Shown one piece after another: positions 29,450 through 39,779 of a stretch of 57,582 bases of DNA. Position numbers and translations under genes: made by a program. Position 1 is the stretch's first letter; each line of letters begins with the position of its first letter. The stretch covers positions 1-57,582 of the forward strand of contig VXIS01000312.1 in the NCBI GenBank assembly GCA_008704415.1. Reading direction: 5' to 3'. This DNA is from Sphaerosporella brunnea. Lineage: Eukaryota > Ascomycota > Pezizomycetes > Pezizales > Pyronemataceae. The notes below the pieces were generated by a model. It was not told the DNA's origin and did no database searches. It saw only the letters and a program-made list of their open reading frames with translations.

Positions 29450-29525
29450 TCTGCGCACTTTATACTCTCACAGATAATTTACATCGCCCTGCAACAGCTC
29501 CTGCGTGCGTCAAAATGTGATTTTA

Positions 29526-29657
29526 TATATGGCGGGCTCGAGCTTTAGCTCGAGCTCATGCTGCTCGGGCTCGGGCTGGCGAGTCGAGCCTCAAAATTGC
29601 ACGAGCGGACTCGAGTCTACCCTGAGCTCGACTCGACTGCGCTCGTGCGCAACACTA
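29526..29657. repeat. GAGCTCGAG-rich patch ending in a hAT-like terminus
   Basis: The right end read inward is TAGTGTTGCGCACGAGC, close to the TAGTGTTGCCCACGAGTC terminus of the 55859-56550 element. The interior is dense in CTCGAG/GAGCTC words. The left end is not defined. Confidence 0.45.
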
Positions 29658-30835
29658 GGAATGCCTGCCTGACGTCACGCTGGGCGGCATCCGGGTCCTA
29701 CTCTCAGAAAACCTAACCGCCCAGATTTTTGACCACCGAGCGCGTGGTATATAAGGAATCTACGGTAAAGAGAGGAAGTAGTCGGTGGGCGTTGAGGAGG
29801 CAAACCATCCGCATGAATAACTATGATTCGATTCCAGTTCACAACTATCTATAAAGCTCGGAGTGTGTACAGCAGCGTCGTCGATGCGCAGTATCGCCGC
29901 TAAAAAACCACCTCCAAGGCTGCGGTCGAAAATGGTAGAGCAAAGCAAGTCGCTGCGCTGCAAAAGCCGACAGCCGGAAACCTAGGGTTGAGCCACCGAA
30001 AAACGCCACCGGAGAACGCCACAACAACTTCATAATATAGGTATAGTATAGATCGGACGCTCACCCTCCGGCGGCAAAGCGAATCATGCTTCTTTTGGTC
30101 ACCTCTCGCAACCTCGTCGTTCAACACTGGTAGCTCTTCCACGTCGCTTGTAGGGGGCGTAGAAAGGCCACTGCTTTCCCAGTACTTGTCGTCCATTCCG
30201 TTCGCTTCGTCTTGCTCCTCTTCTTGGCCTCCTCGTCTGGAGATAGAGTCACGTGTTTCTTTATTGCGTCTTTCCTTTGCTTGGTGGTCAACGGGGAGCG
30301 GAAGAATTGGCAGCACCCGTAGACAGCTTCACGGCTATTGTTTCGCATAGACCTTATGGGCACCAAGTGAAGTATGATTCCAATTTAATCTTCTTGATGA
30401 TTGTTGCACATCAAACATTGAGAAACACAGCCAAGCACAGCCAGGCCGTTAGCGAATTGCCCGCTAGAATGTAATAAACAGCAGTCTAGGTAAAGGGCCT
30501 ACCCGTTTGCGAAGGGTCCGCGTAGTCTGCGGATTAATGCACCTGCAACCACAAATAGAGAATGGCTGTCGCCTTGAATAGCTGCGAATCAAAACAAGCT
30601 TATTTCAGCCTTGGTACCACAATTTGATAGGACGAAAATTGGAGGAGATGTCACAGCAAGTTATGTACGATGGGTAGGCTGAGCAGACGCGTCGGCGCTT
30701 TCCTCCCTGGAGGTGAGTATTATGCAACAACCAGGTAATGGGTGCACAACCGTAGGATGGATCTTCGAAGTCTATCTTATCGTGAAATACTCGCTGGCAT
30801 TAAGGCCAGTGATGGTTGTTGAGTAATGACCGCAA
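29658..30835. other. Unassigned; possible exon on the minus strand at 29900-30316
   Basis: The minus frame 30316-29900 has a coding-like first half (KERRNKETRDSISRRGGQ, GMDDKYWESSGLSTPPTSDV, EELPVLNDEV), charged and disordered in style. The rest loses that character, perhaps past an exon end. No family is recognised. Confidence 0.3.
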
Positions 30836-31510
30836 AGGGGACTTCAACGCAACTGGTTTGGACGCGTGTTTGCAAAGAAATGGCAACTGTGCATCAGCAA
30901 AATACCGTGAATTGAGCTCACCGTCGCTAGAATTGACGTTTTATAGGCGGATTATTGATTTGTGACCTTTATGGATCGTGACAAGTTGATTTGTTGGTGT
31001 TTAATAGTTGTCCGAAAGATGTACGCATGCAGAGAGCGACTCGCCCGGATCTGATATCGTGAGTCGAATCACCCAGTTCCCCAACAACCACCTTTCTCAT
31101 TCTCGCTCTCCGGTTGTCCCGAAACATCGATAGGATAATCGATTCTATCACTGGCCTGTCCGTAATTACGGTTGGAGTCTGCATAAAGCTAGACAAACCG
31201 ACACCACCGAACACGCATCTCCGGTCAGGTTGACAACATAGAAAACAAAGAAAACACGGCGTGGAGAATCTGGTCGGACTTTAGCACGTGTTTTAAGGTG
31301 ATCGGGAAACAATAAAATGAAATGCTTACGTACCTAAGATTTCGAAAATACAGGCTGTTTTTTACAATATCCGCTAGTTGAAAGGGATTATCTTCGCAAA
31401 TTGCTTTCCGTATTCAATCTGTTTCAGTCTGGAGGCAACATTCTCCGGCGTGGCGGGGACTCTCGCACGGCGGTTGCGGGAGGGCGACTCGGCGCGTGGG
31501 GAGGGCGGTG
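30836..31510 (-). repeat. Second, partial copy of the polyQ-gene repeat
   Basis: On the minus strand, codons before TAG at 31376-31374 (RNRRARVPATPENVASRLKQ ... KIIPFN) align with the C-terminus of the polyQ protein (RKRRATVAASPGAVA ... KRIRSN). The following 540 bp match the plus-strand 3' flank 16745-17072, with about 220 bp of extra sequence at about 31010-31240. The 5' part of the gene is absent, and similarity fades beyond about 31510. Confidence 0.7.
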
Positions 31511-32142
31511 CACGCCACAGTCTGGGCGGCAATAGAACGAATCATGGCTGTCCACTGCACGCATGCACAGAACTTCCCGGTTCGTGATGATATAGACGTA
31601 TCTTATGACGATCAGTACGTAAGTGGTTCCTCTGAGGATGGTGGGTAGGTGACCACTTCCCGTCATTTTGGTCAAAATCCTACCCAGGAGATGCCGAGGT
31701 TGTGGCGGGCGGGCAAAACCTGCGCCAGATCAGATTTCTGGACTTGCGGAACCTGATTCTTTATAGAAATGTTCTTTCCATTCATGGTACATAGATCTCT
31801 TTGATTGCATCGCATCGCCATATCGCGGCCTGAGCATTCTCCCCAGATAACACAGCCAACACCGCGTAAGTGCCACCCACCATTATATGCAAAGCACCAA
31901 TCATGAGCTAACCTACGTACAAATATGCCGCCCAGACAGCTCTCGTTGCAATCCGCCGAGGCGCCGGTGACACAATCCGCGTCAGTCAATCCTGACAAAC
32001 TGATGATGACGATCGCGCCAGAATGGGTGGAACTGGGTTCCAGGCCATTCGCGCGGAGGAGGCGGAGGAGGCAGAGGAGGCGGAGAAGGGTTGGAGAGGC
32101 GGAACCTGAGCCACCAGCGACTGCCTGATCGTAAAGGAGCGC
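31511..32142. other. No recognisable gene
   Basis: The plus ORF 31925-32128 ends in an Arg-rich stretch from a GGAGGCGGAGGAGG purine tract and is probably not a gene. Confidence 0.4.
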
Positions 32143-32800
32143 CTACCTCGCCAATTTCAACGCGGCGGCTGCGGCCTCGTCCTTGGCGGCTGCGACCACG
32201 TTCTCGGCCGCCTCTATTTTGAGTGCGGCCACCTTCTTTGCCATCTCGACGTTAATGGCGACCATTTCCTCCTCATCCTTTGCCGCATTGTAACGCAGGT
32301 TGGCAGCGTCCTCCTCACGGAGGGCACCGTCAGTGCGGTGTTTGATTAGCTGCCTCTCCTGGTCTGCAGCATCGCTGCGAGCCTGGCCGGCTGCGGCCTC
32401 GAGGGTAGCTCCCTCGGTAAGGATCTCAGCGGCAGCCATGACCTGGTCCGCGGCATCACGAAGGGTGGTGGAGTCCAACAACTCCTGCTCTGATGCCAGC
32501 GTTTTCGTCTGGGTGATGACCCGCTTGGCCCGGGCCCGCAGCGTCTCATCCACCTTCTTCTTGAGAAGAAGGTGGAGAGAGTGCAGAGCTGGGACCCCAA
32601 TCTCCGCAGTGTCAACACCCAGCCGGTCCCTACAGCATCATTTAGCATCAGCGATGATGGCGATGTCAAACAAGATGACACGGAACGTACCCAAGGTCGA
32701 GGACTACCTTCAACCACTCGTCGGTGGTCAGCGTCTTGCTGGCTATGAAGCAGATGTTCTTATTGTTCGGTGTCCCACTAGCTAGAACCTTCCCGGGAGG
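32143..32800 (-). CDS. Spliced gene encoding an Ala-rich coiled-coil protein, 5' end unresolved
   Basis: Two exons on the minus strand are joined by a 61-bp intron (32690-32630) with GTACGT donor, a CTGATGCTAA branch region and TGTAG acceptor. Splicing joins GG and G in frame, giving WLKVVLDLGDRLGVDTAEIG across the junction. The last exon (32629-32143) continues LLLKKKVDETLRARAKRVIT and then a long Ala/Glu-rich helix (AAAEILTEGATLEAAAGQAR ... VEMAKKVAALKIEAAENVVA) likely to form a coiled coil, ending at TGA. The upstream exon begins after an in-frame TGA near 32803 and reads VLASGTPNNKNICFIASKTL, so a further exon or a truncation must lie upstream. The palindrome at 32792-32814 sits at that break. 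No known family. Confidence 0.5.
32550..32575. repeat. Perfect 12-bp inverted repeat
   Basis: CCACCTTCTTCT, TG, AGAAGAAGGTGG. It lies inside the coiled-coil exon, where it encodes the LLLKKKV stretch, so it may be a chance result of repeated AAG/CTT codons. Confidence 0.4.
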
Positions 32801-32814
32801 TCAATCCTCCCGGG
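32792..32814. repeat. Perfect 9-bp inverted repeat at a break between elements
   Basis: CCCGGGAGG, TCAAT, CCTCCCGGG. It lies between the end of the copia pol remnant and the open upstream exon of the coiled-coil gene. It could be a footprint or a hairpin end of an element. Confidence 0.45.
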
Positions 32815-32973
32815 TTCACTATCAAGCACTCGACCCAACCGCCGCTCCGACAAGCAGTCTACCCCGCTCCGCTCTACAAAGCCCTCCGGCCCGCAACACG
32901 CCCCCGCGGTGCAAGTAGAAAAAGAAACAGGGCCTAATGCCGTACCGAAGATATCCCCATTTGTGTACCCTCG

Positions 32974-34165
32974 CTAATGCATCCCCAAGGCTTTGACAAA
33001 GGCCGCGAGTTTCACGCTTCCCAGCGCCTTCGTGAGGCCGTCGGCAAGCTGTTCGTCTGGGGGAACTTGCACGAGCTCCATCTGTCACGCCTTCGTGGCT
33101 TCTGGCAAAGATGAAATCGGAGACGGAGGTGACGAGAGGCGTTTGGAAAACCGCTGTCGATAACAGTTAAACAAGAGTCGTTGTCTCCCACCATGACGAC
33201 TGTCAAAGGACGTCCGACAACCATAGGACGTGTCGCCAGGCCTCAGCCGTCGCGATCAACTCTGCTTCCATAGTTCCTTGGGCAACCAAGGACTGGTTGC
33301 GTGATCGCAACATAATCAGGCAACCTTCGTGCAAGATAAACCATCCGGAGGTGGACTTTGCAGTATCTGCGTCTCCGGCATGGTCAGAATCGGCGTCGGC
33401 GACAACATCGGCGTTTTCGAATTTCTTGTGGAACTGAAGACGCGTATCCACATCCGGAACGATGGGGAGTGAATAGTGCGACGTGCCAACCAAATGTCGC
33501 CGCAGATGCTTCACAGCCTACCAGTGCAATGTAGAGGGGTCGGCAGCAAAGCGCCCAAGAATTCCGACGGCATAGACAATGTCAGGGCGCGATCCCAGCG
33601 CTGCATACCGAAGACAACCGATAGCCTGCCTATAATGGTCCTTGTCGTATGCCGGTTCATCGTCCCGCCGAAAATGGAGCTTGACAGTCTCGATGGGCAT
33701 CTTTCGGTTGTTAGACTTCTCCATGCCGAAGCGCTCGATGACCTTTTTGATGTACGCCTGCTGCGTAATATGGATGGATTTATTGGTGCGATCGCGGGTT
33801 ATTGTGAGACCGACGTACATGAAACGATCTCTAACTGAACCGCCTTTTGTGTTGAAACGGGCCTTGAGTTCGTCACAAAGCTCTCGAAGCTTCTCCGCCT
33901 TTGCTGCAATCATGAGGTCGTCAGGATAGAGGTTCAACATAGCTTGTTCACTGGCAGCTGAGGATGCACCGTGACCGGAGGTGCAAGTGCCAGTGTAGAA
34001 AAGACCGGGTGCAGCAAGCGAGGCCTGAAGACCCAATTCCTTCTCAATGAAAGCACTGATATCGTCGAACCAGCACTTACCGGACTGCTTCAAGCCAGGG
34101 ACGGACTTCTTCAGCCTGACAATGGGACGCTTGCGCTTCCATGGCTCGTCTGCCCAGTTGAGCTT
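32974..34165 (-). pseudogene. Copia reverse transcriptase (3' part) and RNase H, decayed
   Basis: Starts KRKRPIVRLKKSVPGLKQSG, the copia LKKSLYGLKQ block. YPDDLMIAAK replaces the usual YVDDL active-site loop (Pro for Val). RYAALGSRPDIVYAVGILGR follows. A TAG at 33517-33515 interrupts TLHW/AVKHLRRHLVG. The RNase H part has DADSDHAGDADTAKSTSGWF (catalytic Asp). After a further frameshift near 33220 the typical pol end ELVQVPPDEQLADGLTKALG runs to TAG at 32974. So there is at least one nonsense change, one frameshift and one large deletion. Confidence 0.85.
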
Positions 34166-34818
34166 TGAGTGTTAGTATATGCAGAAGCTCCAAGGCGGTC
34201 ATATGCATCAGATAGCTCAAAGATTTGAAGGTGATCTAAAATATCGACACACTTTTGAGCCTTCCCCATTATAATCAAGTTGTTCTTGAACGCAAGCCAG
34301 ACGTCACCTGTAGGTAGGCACTGCATTATGAAGAAGGCAAGCACCTCCTCAGAGAGCTCTGTACCGCTGTTGCGTACTTCCGTGGCAATGTCTAGTATTT
34401 CGAAGTGGTAGGCAGACGGACTGTCAAAGTCCACTCTTCGGATCGCATTGAGCTTAAACAATCCAGCACTCGCATCAATCTTTGCGATACCCTTGCGATC
34501 CTGCTCAATCTGCTGCCACAGCAGGCTGGGCGCCGAGTCGTACAGTATATTGTCATACTGCTTGCGAAGGGACGGGTGAATCGACCGCTCGATCTCCGCC
34601 GTAGCCTTGCCGACGTCCTCGATGTAGTTCTCCCTTTGGATTAGGTACCGCTGGAAATCGGTGAGGTATACCGCATCCTTTGGCTCAGGTGTTGTCTCGT
34701 TGACTGCAGCCATCCTTGCCTGCACACGCGCGAGGATATCCGCCGCAGCGGATGCTCCAGAGGCTCTGGTGGTTGCCGAATTTGTGGTCGGTCCCGCGGT
34801 TGCCGAAGTTGTAGTCAA
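34111..34818 (-). CDS. Copia gag (UBN2-type), family 2
   Basis: An intact 235-codon ORF. After a low-complexity Thr/Ser/Ala start come the helices of a copia Gag: VYLTDFQRYLIQRENYIEDV, SAPSLLWQQIEQDRKG, SAYHFEILDIATEVRNSGTE and EEVLAFFIMQCLPTGDVWLA. It ends with a short Ser/Gly tail (STGQTSHGSASVPLSG) where the internal deletion joins it, out of frame, to the reverse transcriptase. The zinc knuckle is lost. It could still make a truncated Gag. The start is TTG or an ATG further in; the tool-like start at 34818 has ATG context (ATGACGACAACT on the minus strand). Confidence 0.75.
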   Translation of the reverse strand: MTTTSATAGPTTNSATTRASGASAAADILARVQARMAAVNETTPEPKDAVYLTDFQRYLIQRENYIEDVGKATAEIERSIHPSLRKQYDNILYDSAPSLLWQQIEQDRKGIAKIDASAGLFKLNAIRRVDFDSPSAYHFEILDIATEVRNSGTELSEEVLAFFIMQCLPTGDVWLAFKNNLIIMGKAQKCVDILDHLQIFELSDAYDRLGASAYTNTQSSTGQTSHGSASVPLSG

Positions 34819-35033
34819 CGGAGACTCAGGGACTTCGCGCGTTCTTGGTCGCTCCGTGATACCTTGGACTATGTCCCATAGCCCGCGCGCCAGGAGCTCG
34901 TTGCGGCCGTATGATGCCCATTCTTGGTAGTTGTTCTCCTGCAGCGAAACCCGCTCCGTCTTGACGACCTTTCGCGACGCAAAATACGGGGTAGTTGATG
35001 ACTTGAACTTGATGAATACCCTAGCGAAGGTGA

Positions 35034-35045
35034 GGGCTCATAACC
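35034..35045 (-). promoter_or_regulatory. Copia primer-binding site, initiator tRNA-Met anticodon arm
   Basis: GGTTATGAGCCC on the minus strand starts at the base after the LTR-like TCAACA. It is complementary to GGGCTCATAACC, the anticodon stem-loop of eukaryotic initiator tRNA-Met, the half-tRNA priming known for copia-type elements. The same 12 bases follow the LTR of the other copia family (39322-39311). Confidence 0.8.
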
Positions 35046-35101
35046 TGTTGATGTATGGATCTACCCTTGAGTGCGCCCACCGATTCGTCCATACATCAAC
35101 A
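35046..35101 (-). repeat. 56-bp palindromic LTR-like end
   Basis: It begins TGTTGATGTATGGA and ends TCCATACATCAACA in either orientation: 14-bp perfect arms around a 28-bp centre. It occupies the exact place of a 5' LTR (next to the primer-binding site). It may be an LTR reduced to its two ends, or an unusually short LTR. No TATA box is inside it. Confidence 0.65.
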
Positions 35102-36431
35102 GCATCACCGGCGCCGAGAACTCTCGCGTTGTAGCAGCGCAAGATTTCTTCATAGAGCGACGCGAGCAGCGGTTTTGTAGGTTCGAGGTCCAACTGAGGG
35201 CGGGGTACGGGCATCGGAGCGTGCGTGGAGAGAGGGGCTGGGATTGGGAGGGCGTTGGCCTTTTGGGTCGTTCACATCTGTCCGCGCGCGATAGGGCAAG
35301 TGCGTCTTAAGGTTGGGGTTTCTTCGCGCACTCATTCCACGGGTTGGGTTGACAAGTGTCACTGAGCGTGGCAGACTTGGGACAAACACGTCACGCCTCG
35401 TTTTTCGTCTGTTAACGTGCAGATGCAGTTCAATTCACATATGCATTCACCAAAGCTTTGCCAATTTGAACTCGATTGTGCTCTCCCAGACAATCATGCG
35501 TGTTGCACGTGCAATCGCTGCGATTCTCTGTGAGCCTATGCTACGGCTTGCTCTGTTTGCCTGAGGAGTGCTGGGTTGATCGGCAGCAGGAAAGTCCCAA
35601 GTCCTGCGACAAACCTAGCGCGGCTTGAACCGGTTTGTTGTTTTAATCGTATAGTATTCGGCCGCTTGCAGCCACGACATACGCAGAAGAGAAGAGACTA
35701 CGCTACCCCCAGGGTCTCTGCGTACCCTCTACCGGGGCCTGCGGCCCATCTCAGGAAATAGCGACAAGGAAATCGCACCAAATGGTAACGCATAGAAACG
35801 GAAAAGACTGTGTTCAACGCCGCACCCGCTGCTCCTTCACCTTCACCTTCTCTTCCTCATCTCCTGCTTCCTCTCCTGCTTGGGTTTGCGCAGCCTGTGC
35901 GGCTTGGTGTCAGCGGCTCCGCCGGTGAAGATGCTGATGCTTACACCACCGCCCCGAGCCACTGGGGCCGCTCCCCCGTTTGTCTCCTTCGTTGAGCGGC
36001 CCGAGAGCCGTCTGCGTTTCTTTCTTTCGACCTTCTCCCCGCCTGCTTCGGCCTCCGTCCCTCCACCGGCAGTGACAGGAGCCTCTGTGTTGCCGGGTCC
36101 CGGCTGCGTGTGCGGGTCTGGCTGCATCGAGAATGAAGCGGTGTTCGGACCCGCGTGTTTCGAATGCACAAGAGAGGGCGGAGGGGAGATTGTTCTCGCT
36201 TGTTCCGCGGGCTGCACTATTGGGCTGGGCGGCCCGGAGCGCCTGCGCTTGGACCTCGTTGCGACTTACGGCAGCATTGCGGTTGTCGCCCCTGGTGCAA
36301 GGGTTAGGGTCCCTATGGCCGTTTCGAGGGAAATGTGAGGCAGAAGTGGTTTCGTGATGGTAGGTATAGACCAATCAAACAGCACGAAGCGAGTGGGATG
36401 AAGGAAGGATGAGATCTAGCCGCGCAAGCTC
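35102..36431. other. Unassigned; GC-rich overlapping ORFs at 35843-36338
   Basis: Both strands are open over about 375-460 bp at 35843-36338. The minus reading (EKVERKKRRRLSGRSTKE) and the plus reading (Cys-rich, GCVCGSGCIENEAVF) cannot be separated without expression data. No motif is recognised. Confidence 0.35.
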
Positions 36432-36571
36432 CAGTACTTGGTTAAGTGGACTGGCTACGATCAGCCAAAGTGTGAACCAGCCGTGCTGGCCAATGGTCTG
36501 CAGCCTCGATCGCTTCCACGGGGCCTATCCAGATCCACTGGGACCTCTCCCACCGGATGAATGGAGCTCGT
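36432..36571 (+). pseudogene. Ty3/gypsy chromodomain remnant, second family
   Basis: QYLVKWTGYDQPKCEPAVLA is a clear chromovirus chromodomain core (YLVKW-x-GY-x-x-P-x-x-EP). After a one-base frameshift it continues DRFHGAYPDPLGPLPPDEW, the usual x-x-FH-x-x-YP-x-K-PGP end of fungal chromovirus integrases. It differs from the chromodomain at the left edge of the window. No other part of that element is visible. Confidence 0.7.
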
Positions 36572-36733
36572 ATACACATAGCAGATATTCCCGCTTGCGG
36601 GCGGCGCTTCGGTGATGTTTGGGATGTGGGCAACCTCAGGCGATCTTATATCGCTCCAAATCTCAGCGTTCGTCAGCCACGGCTGCTTGCCTGCAATGGT
36701 CACTTGGAACAGAGCTTGCATACAATATAGAAG

Positions 36734-36900
36734 ATGACTCCGCTTGCGGGTCGGGCATCCACTGCGGCTGAGCGGATATTCTCTAGCCTGAAGATTCATA
36801 TAAGCGACTGCAGAGACAATGTCTTGGAGGAAAGCATCGAGGCATTCCGGTGTTTGATTGCGGCATTGGCAGCATTGCGGCTCTTGGAGTTCAGGAAGGG
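36734..36900 (+). pseudogene. Possible hAT transposase C-terminal remnant
   Basis: STAAERIFSSLKIHISDCRD followed by LEESIEAFRCLIAALAAL resembles the S-x-x-ERVFSS-x-K-x-x-x-x-x-RR-x-x-x-x-x-x-x-MEALQ-LK block of hAT transposases. The match is weaker than at 29098 and 39780, and the block is isolated. Confidence 0.4.
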
Positions 36901-38207
36901 AGTCGAGAGGAGTGAGGTTTGCAGGGAGGGGGGCGATGGACGGGGCGTGGCGGGGTACAAAGTGGCTGCAGGCGAGGGATACGTTGATCGATTGTGGTTG
37001 AAGGTTAATATGTCGAGAATAGAATATTTGTTTATGCTTCATTGACCGAGAGAGCGTCAGATGCACAATGTGGCAGTGGTTCAAACATCAACGCGCTATG
37101 GCGCACCGCTGTGATAGCCAGCGCGGCGTCACGGGGTGCCGACTGTAGCCCACCATGGTCGTCCCGCCTGTGCTTGAAGTCTAGGCACTCATCTGATGAA
37201 AACAATACTGGTGTGAATCACGCCGCAGGTCGGCGTGAAATACGGAAATGCGGCGTTGCTGCTGTGTTTTACGCCGGCGGCCTGAAGCCTGAAACCACCG
37301 GCATTCGGCAATGCCACGCTGCCGGTCGGGAATCCAATGTACCTCTGTCCGTGGGGATCATCACCTCAATGAGGTACACCCCGCACCCCGACTGATGTAG
37401 TCCCCTGGCAGAATAATACCCGCTGAACGCCTTGGCGTGGTTGGACGCTTGTAGATTGGGTCTCGATTGTGTGGATGTTACAGCGCGCTCACATATTGTT
37501 CTTTTCCATGCAGCACTCACGCCCCCGACAGACACGCGCATCCGACTTGGTAACGGCAAGCCGGTACGCGTCCCCCCTTTCTTGCACGAAAGCCTCTGTC
37601 GCGACAAAAACGTTTGCCTCACGCCCACGGGCGCCCCCCGCAACGGACGCAAAACGACAACCACAGCAACATCATCCCTTCCTGGTGCGCTGAAAAGCCA
37701 ATTCTTGTCTTCTGGGGATCTAGTTCCCAGAATCCACCTTGTAGGAGGTGGAAAAGAAGCGGCTGCTCAGTATAAGACACAACCCGGAAATGAGGGCCTG
37801 CGCACGCGCAATGCGCCAGACATGGACACCTTTATGTGTCCATCTTTCAAAGACCCCATCGAGACGCCACCGCTGGTGGTCGTCGCACCACCAGTCGTCG
37901 CCGCGACGACGTAAATGTTCAACGATCGGCCTACCAACGTCCAGAACCCAGACAACCACATGATGATGATACAGGCTGAGCTCCAGAACGCCTCCCACTG
38001 GTCAGAATACGTACCAACCAACCCCACGCACCGACACTCAGGGGACCGATGGTAGCCGGGCTCAAGAACTCTCTTGGTGATGCTCTAGATGACGGGCGCG
38101 GGGTGTATATAAGTTCAGGCCCGTGTGGCTATCTAGACCATTGCATCTATGTTAACCATCGTTGACGTTGGAAGAATTTGGGAATCTGTTCAGCTTGACA
38201 GGGGAAG
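36901..38207. other. Unassigned; competing ORFs at 37432-38027
   Basis: The plus ORF 37432-37914 (FLHESLCRDKNVCLTPTG ... DTFMCPSFKDPIETPPLVVV) and the minus ORF 38027-37767 (YSDQWEAFWSSACIIIMWLS ... GRSLNIYVVAATTGGATTTS) overlap and both look coding-like. The minus frame has a TATATAAG-like sequence about 80 bp upstream (38103-38110, readable on both strands). I cannot choose between them. Confidence 0.3.
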
Positions 38208-38280
38208 TGTTGAGATACGAGGTATGGATACCGCATTACTCTATAGGGATCCGAGTATGAACTGATGCAAGGTGGTGGAA
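38208..38280 (+). repeat. Copia LTR 5' fragment
   Basis: TGTTGAGATACGAGG ... GATCCGAGTATGAACTGATG, preceded by the purine tract GACAGGGGAAG. It breaks off after about 70 bp and faces the oppositely oriented element at 38385. Confidence 0.65.
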
Positions 38281-38384
38281 CTAGAGTATCTGGAACCTGA
38301 ACAGAGCCCCGTCGCATTGGCTGGGACGCGATGATGAGCCGCGTGGCTTCAGCTGGGAGGGATATGACAATCTTCCTTGCGTGG

Positions 38385-39452
38385 TAAGAGGCAGAAACGA
38401 GGACTACACTTGTTCATACTCGGATCTACTAGAGAGTCATACTTCCTGGGTCAACACTCCCCCTATCCGAGCATGAACTGTTTTCCCAATCCTCCACAGT
38501 ATCATTCCACATCTTCCCAATCCTTGATACCCGCCAGATCCTTCGCTTTCACGACAATCACATGTGTGAGGAATCCCAACGGCCTCGTCCATTGATCACA
38601 GGAGATGCTCACACTCAACATGCCTCCATGCTAGTCGAGTTGTCCGATGCCTTCGTAGACAGCTTAACCCCATTGTAGTGGTGTCTCCAACCGGGTCCTT
38701 CGTAGCAGTGCGATCCATCTGGCTACCGAAACGTACTCGATCAACGTTTGGTTTGGTGTCATATTCGCCGGTATCATGACTCCCCCTGTCTGAACATAAA
38801 CGATGTCCATCTTCTCTTCGATTCTTCCCTGTTTCTTCTGCTTTCGCTGGGTGTGAAAGATCAGTCAAGCTCTAGCTGCTTACACCCACAGCTCCAGGTT
38901 TTCGTTGAGCCAAAGAAGTTTTTCTTCTGATTTGTATTCTCCAAGCTCCTTTGCTGAGCTAATTCCGGTTCTCTTCCGATCCGTCCGACAAGCCTTCAAG
39001 ACCCAGTTGTCTGAAGCCCACAACTCAGGCTTCCGATGAGCTAAGATCGCGCTCTCGTATCTGCAGGCGAGCCTCCAAGCTCCAGTTGTCTTAAGCCCAC
39101 AACTTCAGGCTTTCAGCTGCTCAAACCTGTCCGTAGCAGCTCCAGCTGTATATACCGACAGCTCACGGTCCGCGCTGCTCAAACCTGTCCAATAGCAGCT
39201 CGGTTTCCGACCCTGTCGCGAATTCTCTTTTCGGGTCTGCGCTTCTGCAGCGGACCTTCGTCTTCGCGTCTCTTCCTGGGGTTGTCTGTTGCTATCAAAG
39301 TCTTAGCGCTGGGCTCATAACCTGGTGACAATAGGTTTCACGCAGTGGACACTGAGAAAGTAGGTAGATGAGATATATTGAAGATAGAGAGCGAGGTGCG
39401 AGTTGATGCTCCTTAGGAGGCACAAACGGGCACTACACTGGTTCATAGGGTT
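38385..39452 (-). mobile_element. Copia derivative lacking all of gag-pol, about 1.1 kb
   Basis: On the minus strand: truncated 5' LTR (39452-39323), primer-binding site GGTTATGAGCCC (39322-39311), leader with the TGAAGTTGTGGGCTTAAGAC repeats, a gag start context (GAAGAGAAGATGG), then at once the 3' region (ACATCGTTTATGTTCAGACA-GGGGGAG), a second purine tract and the first 72 bp of the 3' LTR (38456-38385). Compared with 25405-27456 the deletion runs from the fourth base of gag to about 300 bp before the 3' LTR. Such short elements can still be mobilised by a relative's proteins. Confidence 0.75.
39311..39322 (-). promoter_or_regulatory. Copia primer-binding site
   Basis: GGTTATGAGCCC, complementary to the initiator tRNA-Met anticodon arm, directly next to the LTR end TGTCACCA. 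It is identical to the site at 35034-35045. Confidence 0.75.
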
Positions 39453-39779
39453 ACGCCGGCGTTGCTGCAGCCTGGACACCTCGTCTCTTGGGTATGACGC
39501 AAGGGGTGCCCTCCTGGATCCCAGGTAGCGATGTAAACACGGCCAGACAGCTCGAACCGCAAGCCGAGCTGAGCAGACGAGCCGCTCCTTTGTCTTCTAC
39601 GAGCCGAGCTGCCTCGGGCTGAGGGTGAAGGGTCGGCTCGCGGCAGCTCGAGTTTTCAGCATGAGGGCGGGTTCTGCTGGCGAGGGTTGATCGGAATGCA
39701 AACCATAGCGAACGTAGTGGAATGTAACAAATCATCAAGATGGACTTCATATAGAAACTTCGACAGCGCTATGCAACAC
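39453..39779. other. No gene; CTCGGCTCG-rich patch
   Basis: From 39550 to 39655 it is rich in GCCGAGCTG/GGCTCG words like those at 20655 and 29526, probably a MITE relic without clear ends. Confidence 0.4.

Larger units (their letters stand above)
32974..35101 (-). mobile_element. Internally deleted copia retrotransposon (family 2)
   Basis: On the minus strand: a 56-bp LTR-like end (35101-35046), the primer-binding site (35045-35034), gag (34818-34111), then directly the late reverse transcriptase and RNase H (34165-32974). Protease, integrase and the first part of reverse transcriptase are missing. The 3' LTR was not found downstream of pol, where the sequence runs into GC-rich DNA and the palindrome at 32792. 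It is non-autonomous. Confidence 0.75.

Noticed and set aside
35880..36338. Cys-rich secreted protein on the plus strand
   Set aside because: There is no signal peptide at the start, the opposite strand is equally open, and the composition explains both.
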